In this document: in pieces, positions 56,236 through 62,318 of the stretch
How positions within the stretch are numbered: the stretch's first letter is position 1
How the letters are laid out: every line of letters begins with the position of its first letter
Assembly: GCA_963971305.1 (NCBI GenBank)
Contig: OZ020307.1
Location: 12,041,501 to 12,105,500 of the forward strand
From: Arcuatula senhousia
Taxonomy: Eukaryota; Mollusca; Bivalvia; Mytilida; Mytilidae
Length of the DNA stretch: 64,000 bases
Direction: 5' to 3'
The notes under the pieces: model-generated
Database searches by the model: none
What the model was told of the DNA's origin: nothing
The model's input: the letters and a program-made list of their open reading frames with translations, nothing else
Position numbers and translations under genes: made by a program

Positions 56236-56783
56236 GGACCCGTTATATAAAAATTATGATCCACGGTTATTGTTTTAAAGAATAATTTCGAAAAAATCAA
56301 TACCAATGATCATAAAGCGTCGCTTCCGGCTGTGCATGGTGACCAGCGGATGGGCTTAAATTTAAATGTGCTATTTTTAAATTTTTAAGTTTGAACAATT
56401 TTAGCGGAAAAAAGAGCCGAAGTTGGATAGGTTTATTTGGTCTTAAAAGAAAGGACTGTTTTCAGGCTTTCATTTCATACATGTTACGTTTCACCTGAAC
56501 CGAAAGCTCGACTACTGGCAACGTTCAAAAAAAGGACAAAACCTCGATTTTTGCGTATTTCTGTCCCCAAATTTTTGACAAATGTTAAGAGTTGCTAGGG
56601 GCAACGAGTACAACAAAGAAACCAAATACGGCACTAAACACGACCAAACATGCCCGGAGTTTGGAACACCACCTAGTTTAAAGTGCAAATAGCAGTTTAA
56701 GCGATTACAAGAACCCGGGACAAAATAGTCAACGTCGAGCACATGCAAAAATGAGCTAAATAAATTAATTGTGGAGTACTACC
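56236..56783. repeat. Unit 42, truncated: right end of the array
   Basis: The unit matches through unit position 548 and then stops. The expected ATATGGCATT is replaced by CAAGGTTCAT. The break falls exactly after the CTACC that ends the right inverted-repeat arm (56766-56783). Confidence 0.97.
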
Positions 56784-57400
56784 CAAGGTTCATGCACGTA
56801 AAATATCCCATTGTGCACCGTCACAGGCTAAATTTTCCGCACCTACCCACCTCTTCCCTTTTCCAGTGATCTTAAAAATTTACAGATCCTTTGTTTCCCA
56901 CTCCAACCCCGCTTCTCTCTCTCAGTGAGTATAGGTTCAAACAGGATTCAGCATTTTATTTTCGCCAGATAAAGGATGGTTATGTGAAACTGGTTATGAG
57001 TTGGCCATATCCCACACAGGTAGATGTTCCATCTAGTATGACCTCATTTCGGGTAAGGGTTCTCCATTGTCAGTCACCATATGGAAGGGTTCCAAATTGT
57101 GCAAAACTTTTGAGGGAGAATTTCGTCACTTTCTGGATGCATTGGCCTATGGTGCGTTAACGGTACATTGGGCTATCTTGTGAGTTGGTTCGTTTTACTT
57201 CTGGTTTATGGTCGTGCATGGGTCCTTGGAATGACATACATGGGTCTGTGTCCTGGGTGGGTCTACAGAATTCATTTTGGTGTTTCAATTAGCTCTTGTC
57301 CTGCTGATTATGACTGAAATAGTGTCGACTGGACATAAAACAAACATAAGAGTATGAGATTCAAATGCTATTTAAGTTTTTGTATCTTTACATACATATT
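56784..57400. other. Right flank of the array, no recognisable gene
   Basis: This is unique-looking sequence of more balanced base composition than the array. An open frame at 56891-57160 (plus) begins at TTG, has no domain I recognise, and is not called as a gene. Short CATGGGTC repeats occur around 57219 and 57239. I see nothing else here. Confidence 0.5.
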
Positions 57401-57409
57401 TATACGTTA

Positions 57410-57600
57410 AGGGGTTCCAATATCTCTTTTCCCTAATGTTTTTATCAAATATCCCGTATCCAAAATAGAGGTTTTTTTCTTATCCTATATCCCTGTAAAT
57501 AGAATAGATTTAAATATTCTATATCCCAGTTTGTTTTGCCTCAAATATCCCGTATTCCAGGAATAAATATGTATATATCCCATATTCCAAAACACCCTTA
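57410..57600. repeat. Degenerate ATATCCC-rich stretch
   Basis: Variants of ATATCCC followed by GTATCC or TATTCC recur about seven times at irregular spacing (near 57420, 57448, 57485, 57520, 57545, 57577). This looks like a decayed low-complexity repeat or the remains of a repeat element. I cannot assign a family. Confidence 0.45.
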
Positions 57601-58021
57601 AACTCTTGAAATAACAGAATGCACCAGTGGAATATGCTCTTTTTGTATTTATTTGTTTCTGACATACATGTAGATTTTATAGTTTCAAAGACTTGAAAAG
57701 GCACAAAAACAAGATTGCAGTTACCTTTCAAAAATTTGCCCACCGTAACAATCACTCTTTTTGAAACCGGTAATTTATTAAAGCAGGTCAAGAAAGTCAC
57801 AAATGTACCATTAAACTAATTTTGTCAAAATACTAATTTAGTCTTCAAAGATAAGTCAGATAATGCATTTGGGCAGTCTACTTATGCTTTAAAGTTAGTA
57901 ACAAACTTAATATTTTGCATGTAATGTGTTTAAATGTATGTTTATTGAGTAGGAGCGATATTAGTTTCCATTTAAGTCGTATAGTTTCCACAAAACCCAG
58001 TTCCTCTCTCTAGTCAAAATT
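57601..58021. other. AT-rich spacer, nothing supportable
   Basis: A minus-strand open frame at 57519-57800 begins at GTG and overlaps the ATATCCC repeat. It resembles no protein I know, and I do not call it. I see no RNA gene or element boundary here. Confidence 0.5.
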
Positions 58022-58290
58022 TTCAAAAAACCAGGACATCTCTCGAAAAAACCGGACAAGTTGTTGTGCCTCTCGAAAAAACCTGGTCAATTTTAATAAA
58101 TCATTAACTAATGCTTCTTTACGGACTTTTGTGGAAGAAAAGTAATAATTTGAACATTTTGAATACTTTTATTCCTCTTTTTTGTTTTGTTTCACTTACA
58201 ATTGAGAATTTAAGCATTTTTTAGTAAACGGACAGGCGAAAAAACCTGGACCTCTCTCGAAAAAACTGGACAATTCCTCTCGAAAAAAAC
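58022..58290. repeat. Scattered CTCTCGAAAAAACCGGACA motif cluster
   Basis: Five degenerate copies of a ~20-bp motif (CTCTCGAAAAAAC followed by TGGACA, CGGACA or TGGTCA) lie at about 58039-58058, 58070-58088, 58236-58250, 58254-58272 and 58276-58290. All are in the same orientation. About 140 bp without the motif separates the second and third. Spacing is irregular, unlike a CRISPR or a simple minisatellite. Confidence 0.6.
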
Positions 58291-58322
58291 AATCCTGTCG
58301 CCGGACACGGGACCTACCGTGG

Positions 58323-58400
58323 CATACATTATAAAACAATGACAATGACATACATTATAAAACAATGACAATGACATACATGGATAATAACAAATTGACA
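58323..58400. repeat. Minisatellite, 26-bp period, three copies
   Basis: CATACATTATAAAACAATGA repeats with a 26-bp period starting at 58323, 58349 and 58375. The first two copies are identical and the third has diverged. Confidence 0.85.
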
Positions 58401-58600
58401 TGGAGAATATGAAACAAACGTATAGTCAGTAATATAAACATTTTATATTAAATATTGGAACTAACTAGGCTCTCCCTTCCTCAGTTCTAATGACCGATCT
58501 ATAAAAGAGACAATAATCCCAATTTCTTCAGGTCAACGCGGGTTTAAAATTTTTATTAGTTTTTTATTATTGTTAAGCAGATCAAAATTTGGATACCAAT
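58401..58600. other. Short AT-rich spacer
   Basis: I recognise nothing between the minisatellite and the 3' end of the LINE relic. Confidence 0.5.
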
Positions 58601-58895
58601 CTAGTTTTTAAGTAATGTATCCCTTTCTTTTTTGTTAATTGTACAGTTTAAAAAGAAATTTTGCTCATCATCTAAAGTATTACAGGTTTCACATAGTCTC
58701 AAATGCCTGGGAATTTTTAAATATCTACCACTTTCAATAAATAATTTATGGTCACTAAGCATTGCTTATTCTAAACTTTGTTATGTTTTGACGTACTTTT
58801 TTATTTGGATGTTTTAAGTAAAACTCCATTTGATTTTTTGTTACTTTAGTACTTTTATATAAGAACAACTTATTGTCTTCTGTTAAATTTTCTAT
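58601..58895 (-). pseudogene. LINE ORF2 C-terminal fragment with cysteine motif
   Basis: On the minus strand, VRQNITKFRISN, a frameshift, then DHKLFIESGRYLKIPR and CETCNTLDDEQNFFLNC match the conserved C-terminal signature of many LINE ORF2 proteins (I-E-x-G-R-Y, I-P-R, then C-x2-C ... C). The frame stops at 58601. The histidine usually found between the cysteines is not evident. An opposite-strand ORF at 58632-58817 is only its shadow. Confidence 0.8.
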
Positions 58896-59005
58896 TTTGT
58901 TAATAGTTATTTTTTTATAATATTCGGTCACATTGTCTTTAATTGTTTTTTAACATGACCTAATTTTTTATTGGATCCCAGTTTGCTAACTGATGTTTTT
59001 GTATA

Positions 59006-59431
59006 TTAGTTTCTTCCAAAATTTTTTTTTGCAAAAGTGTTCCAAGAATATGTTCCCTCAACATCTAGTTTTTCTGTTAGTTGAAAAGATTCCTTTAGTA
59101 TTGGATTAATAGCATTGCTATAGAGTCTAGCAAGATATGATATGGCTTGTATTTTTACATTGGATTCAACAGGAAGTCTATCAAGTTCAGCTCTAGTTGC
59201 TAAATTTGAGGAACTTCTCTTAGTTCCGAGTGTATTTTTACAAAAACTTAGATGTAGTTTCTCAATAGGTGTTTTATCTATAAACGTATTGGGATCTACC
59301 TCTAGATTGTTCTTGTGAGCTCTAAGTTTGGCTCTATAATATTTCAAATAATGGTCCATGAAGCTTATTTCAGCATTATTAGTTAAAATAGGATGAATGA
59401 GTGTATCAAATATATTGCATGAAACTTTCAC
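59006..59431 (-). pseudogene. LINE ORF2 fragment, region C-terminal to reverse transcriptase
   Basis: This 141-codon open stretch is the best preserved part of the LINE relic. Recognisable blocks are FDTLIHPILTNNAE, FIDKTPIEKLHLSFCK, ATRAELDRLPVE and ISYLARLY, characteristic of the region after the RT domain in metazoan LINE ORF2 proteins. The frame continues upstream out of register: DLSQIPVKVS is in frame, and a KARKVLF segment lies behind a frameshift at about 59445. So the ATG at 59431 is an internal methionine, not a real start. It ends at a stop at 59006, short of the normal C-terminus. The original role would be target-primed reverse transcription; this copy is not functional. Confidence 0.85.
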
Positions 59432-59892
59432 AGGAATTTGACTTAAGTCTGATGTGTAAAAAGTACTTTTCTGGCCTTATTTGTCATATATCCACAGTAC
59501 TGTTTAACAGTCGTATTGCATGCGTTGTGCTGAATTTTACATTTAATGTCAAGAATTTTTTATTTAAGATGCAGTTTGTTAAAGAAATAATGTCTTAAAA
59601 TATTGTTGCGAAGTGGACTTTTTCGTATCCACATTACACTTGGGTTTAAGGTTGCATATTTTGTATTCTGTCACTATAAAGGTTGAAGAAAATGTAGTTC
59701 AAATTAAAAGGATATTTCATCAACATTGCATTTTTTTATTTTGCCATGTTAAAAAGTGGACATTTTTTGAAAACGTCCCATTTAATAATCTCATTTGTTG
59801 AGATGTCATTGTCTAATTTATTTGAGGTTAATGATTTTTCTTTTTCTTTAACTAGCTTTACAAGGACATCAAGTCTTCTTTTAAATCTATCA

Positions 59893-60064
59893 CACAGGCG
59901 CTTGGGTCCAGGATTTTATTTTATTATATATATATAACGTGGATATAAAAATTTTCATCTCGTCTATATACTATTTCCACACGAAATAGTATATAGACGA
60001 TATGAAATTTTTTATTTACACGTTATATATAAAAAAAATAAAATCCTGGACCCAAACGCCTGTG
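59893..60064. mobile_element. hAT-type foldback MITE 1 (172 bp)
   Basis: The element starts CACAGGCGCTTGGGTCCAGG and ends CCTGGACCCAAACGCCTGTG, near-perfect inverted ends that continue through almost the whole element to a central hairpin (about 59965-60000). It is flanked by a perfect 8-bp direct repeat, ATCTATCA, at 59885-59892 and 60065-60072. An 8-bp duplication with ends starting CA is typical of hAT transposons. It encodes no protein. It sits inside the LINE relic, so it inserted after the LINE. Confidence 0.9.
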
Positions 60065-60212
60065 ATCTATCATCAATAGAAGAATGCAAGTTTTTAAAAT
60101 GCTTAACCCAAGTATCAGGTTCAATATTAGAGGCACAATTGTCTTTTTTGAGATCATGCATGTCATTTATAAGCTTCCTTGTCTACTCTTAACTCATCTA
60201 GCTTACTAAGAA

Positions 60213-60358
60213 CACAGGCGTTTGGGTCCAGGATTTTTTTTTTTATATATAACGTGTATATAAAAAATTTCATCTCGTCTATAGTATATAGACGAGGTGA
60301 AAATTTTTATATACACGTTATATATAATAAAATAAAATCCTGGACCCAAGCGCCTGTG
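60213..60358. mobile_element. hAT-type foldback MITE 2 (146 bp)
   Basis: Same family as the 59893-60064 element: ends CACAGGCGTTTGGGTCCAGG and CCTGGACCCAAGCGCCTGTG, with almost complete self-complementarity around GTCTATAGTATATAGAC. It is flanked by a perfect 8-bp duplication, ACTAAGAA, at 60205-60212 and 60359-60366. It is shorter mainly because the central loop present in the other copy is missing. Plus-strand ORFs through both MITEs are chance frames. Confidence 0.9.
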
Positions 60359-60908
60359 ACTAAGAAGTGACTCTTTATATTGTTTGCGTTTGAACTTTCT
60401 ATATGCACAACTCTCCTTGCTCCCAGTGGGCTCCTGATTGGAAATAAAAGATATGTTATGTGTTGTTATCTTATTCTAAAAAGAAAAAACTATAAATATT
60501 GAATACATTTTGGAATTTTCGCGGCTATTTTAAGCTATTACATCGCGATATTTATAACTCTAGGCACGCATTGAGAAAACCGTAAGTACTATTTATAACG
60601 ACCTACTTAGAAAAACCCAATCTATTTTAAAAATTGTGAATTTCTTGGAAGAAATACGGTCACATGATAGCTGGACGTATAATACAGGCTTTAACATAAT
60701 CATAGCGGCATAATCTTGCAAAGAAGTCTGAGGTAAGTCATAAACTTCTCTACAGTTTGCGAAAAATATTTTTGAAAAATTAACAAATGGTATTTTACTA
60801 CTCTGCGTGTTATAATATGAAGCATTGACAAATTATAATGAATTTGCATCCATCCTAAATTTAGCTCAGCATATGTTGGTCTAAAAAACGGAAAGCACCT
60901 TTGGTTTT

Positions 60909-60920
60909 AGTTTCGGTTCA
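60909..60920 (-). promoter_or_regulatory. Partial ISRE-like sequence
   Basis: AGTTTCGGTTCA contains one perfect GAAAC half-site on the minus strand, but the second half-site deviates from the GAAANNGAAAC consensus. It lies about 1.15 kb upstream of the IRF start codon. IRF genes are often controlled by interferon-response elements, but one imperfect match in AT-rich DNA is weak. Confidence 0.12.
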
Positions 60921-61107
60921 ACATAGAAAATAAACTGGTTTTCCATTTTAGTTCTGATATTGGTCTTTTAACACATTATTTTTAAATAGACCAAAACCAA
61001 AACAAAATAGGAGAATGTGATGTTTTCGTCGTTTTAGTTATTTACAGCCTAAAATGTGACCATTTGCATGGATGTTAACCGGAAAAGGAATCGGTTGATT
61101 AATTTTA

Positions 61108-61185
61108 TATGCAACCAAACCAAAGGAAGCATAAAAGAATCCAAATGAAAAAAAAGCAGCCTCAAGAGCTACATTTGGTTGCATA
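61108..61185. repeat. 12-bp inverted repeat
   Basis: TATGCAACCAAA at 61108-61119 is the exact reverse complement of TTTGGTTGCATA at 61174-61185, separated by 54 bp. It could be a chance palindrome or the remains of a small TIR element. No target duplication was found. Confidence 0.5.
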
Positions 61186-61803
61186 CGAGAAAAAGCAACC
61201 AGTTAATAAAGTAATAAACATCCTAGTACAACGCCCAGAAAAAAAAGATAATGTTAAAGACAAGAAAATAGTTATACATATGATGTAAATATAACTAAAG
61301 TCTTTAAATTATTTAATATTAGTTCAGGGCATTTTATAAGCACAAATTATTAAGAGAAAGAAGTAAGATTTTTTTTTCAAACTGAAAATAAATTGAAGAT
61401 CGAATTGCAAAAGTTTGTTTATCTCAAATTGCTCTGTTCTTTATGCTGAGTGTTAAAGAATACAAGGTTTAATATAGAAACATTAATATTTTTCTATTCC
61501 TTTATAACTATACTTGGTAATAAAAAAAAATCTCATATGGAAAAAAATGACGAAATTATTGGATCCTAGCGGAACTTTAAATCATAACTCATTATGCTTA
61601 TATGGAACGTTAGTTTCAACAAGTCTGCTTTATTATTATTAAACTACCCTGCGATTTTTATCAATGTTTAAAATATTGACTAAGCATTCCTCGATCAAGT
61701 AAATATTGGCAGGTCGCCCGATTTAAATTTATAGATTTTGACAATCATAATGTCAAGGCAACTTCCTGGTTGAGACAAAAGATTGAGGTAAAATTTGCAC
61801 TGC

Positions 61804-61811
61804 TATAAAAA
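61804..61811 (+). promoter_or_regulatory. Candidate TATA box for the IRF gene
   Basis: TATAAAAA followed by GG lies 245 bp before the splice acceptor of the first coding exon. If used, transcription would begin near 61835 and leave room for a short 5' UTR exon and a small intron. No donor site was confirmed, and the motif is common in AT-rich DNA. Confidence 0.2.
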
Positions 61812-62055
61812 GGTTTGCATTGTGTGCAAAACACCTATATGCAAATTATTTATTTATGTGTTTTTTTGTATTTTCAGTTGACGCAACATGCAGTTGCTGC
61901 AACAATGCATTTTTTTTTCACTTAGCTTACCTGTTAAACATTTTTAAATTGTATTTTAAGTTTTGAACTTTGTTCTGTTTTAGATAAACAAATTTATCAA
62001 ACATGTATGCACATCAAGTCTTGTTTAATAAATAGTTGTTTTGTTTGATTTGCAG

Positions 62056-62318
62056 TGCATAAAACAATTCTAAAATCAAAATGAAAAAATCGAAGGGAAG
62101 TAGAATTTCTTGTGCTGGAAGGAAACCTATCCGTCCTATAGAACGACAGAAGATGAGACCATGGCTAGTGAACCTATTGCTAAATGAGGATGTCCCTAGC
62201 ATGCAATGGGAGAACAAAAAGGCAGGCACTTTTAAGATTGCCTGGAGACATGCAGCTAGGCAGGGCTGGAATCCATCTGATGATGCTGACCTGTTTGAAA
62301 GATGGGCAAGACACACAG
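62056..62318 (+). CDS. IRF1/2-like: IRF first coding exon (25-nt 5' UTR plus residues 1-79)
   Basis: The acceptor is a TTGTTTGATTTGCAG tract ending at 62055, which implies at least one upstream non-coding exon. Coding begins at 62081. The exon ends at CACACAG before GTATGT and splits a glycine codon (phase 1) inside the DNA-binding domain after WARHT. Opposite-strand and other-frame ORFs here (62014-62377) are shadows. Confidence 0.92.

Larger units (their letters stand above)
1..56783. repeat. Macrosatellite: head-to-tail array of a ~1.4-kb unit
   Basis: The same ~1397-bp sequence recurs in direct orientation from base 1 to 56783. Unit starts (at the motif GGACCCGTTATATAAAAATT) include 1, 1398, 2791, 4188, 5585, 6982 and so on, up to 56236. 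Spacing is 1397, 1395, 1394 or 1393 bp, explained by a 4-bp ATAA indel and an A-tract of 7 to 9. I count 39 full units, one split pair (22349-24157) and a terminal 548-bp piece. Sequence identity is near total; I noticed only single private substitutions in a few units. The array is still running at base 1, so its true length is unknown and the unit phase used here is arbitrary. Homogeneity implies recent amplification or efficient homogenisation (inference). No rRNA, tRNA, snRNA or histone sequence was recognised in the unit. Confidence 0.99.
58601..60440 (-). mobile_element. Decayed non-LTR retrotransposon (LINE ORF2) relic
   Basis: Read on the minus strand from 60440 down to 58601, broken frames follow the order of a LINE ORF2. 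First comes a basic linker (KESCAYRKFKRKQYKESLL, about 60430-60360). Next is a segment with DTWVKHFKNLH (about 60100), then KRRLDVLVKLVKEKE (about 59870). After these comes a degraded end of the reverse transcriptase, the post-RT region with FDTLIHPIL (59006-59431), and a C-terminal cysteine-rich segment (58601-58740). The catalytic centre of the reverse transcriptase (the YADD region) is not visible and appears deleted between about 59750 and 59690. Stops and frameshifts (for example near 60160 and 59440) make it inactive. Two MITEs are inserted in it. The family match is from knowledge of LINE proteins; the clade is not resolved. Confidence 0.85.
60441..61800. other. Upstream region of the IRF gene, no gene seen
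   Basis: AT-rich sequence with no ORF worth calling. It holds a 12-bp inverted repeat (61108-61119 / 61174-61185) and purine/pyrimidine-rich runs such as CCAAAACCAAAAC near 61000. It could be 5' flank or, if a first non-coding exon lies further upstream, first intron. Confidence 0.5.

Noticed and set aside
1..56783. CRISPR array, or a tandem rRNA, histone or snRNA gene cluster
   Set aside because: The unit is 1.4 kb with no short repeat/spacer pattern, the genome is eukaryotic, and no rRNA, 5S, histone or snRNA sequence could be recognised in the unit.
1..56783. Helitron-type satellite (as known in bivalves)
   Set aside because: The visible ends lack the CTRR-plus-hairpin terminus and 5' TC expected for Helitrons, and inverted arms argue for a TIR element. 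Not fully excluded, because the left array end is not visible.
56891..57160. 89-codon plus-strand ORF after the array
   Set aside because: TTG start, no domain, no splice context or conservation that can be judged here.
57519..57800. 93-codon minus-strand ORF
   Set aside because: GTG start, overlaps the ATATCCC repeat, and no similarity is recognised.
58632..58817. Plus-strand ORFs across the LINE relic and MITEs (58632-58817, 59401-59937, 60179-60370)
   Set aside because: They lie opposite recognisable LINE coding sequence or run through palindromic MITEs; they are antisense shadows.
61804..61880. A defined first non-coding exon of the IRF gene
   Set aside because: A TATA-like motif is present, but no convincing donor site or transcript boundary can be read from sequence alone, so no exon was annotated.
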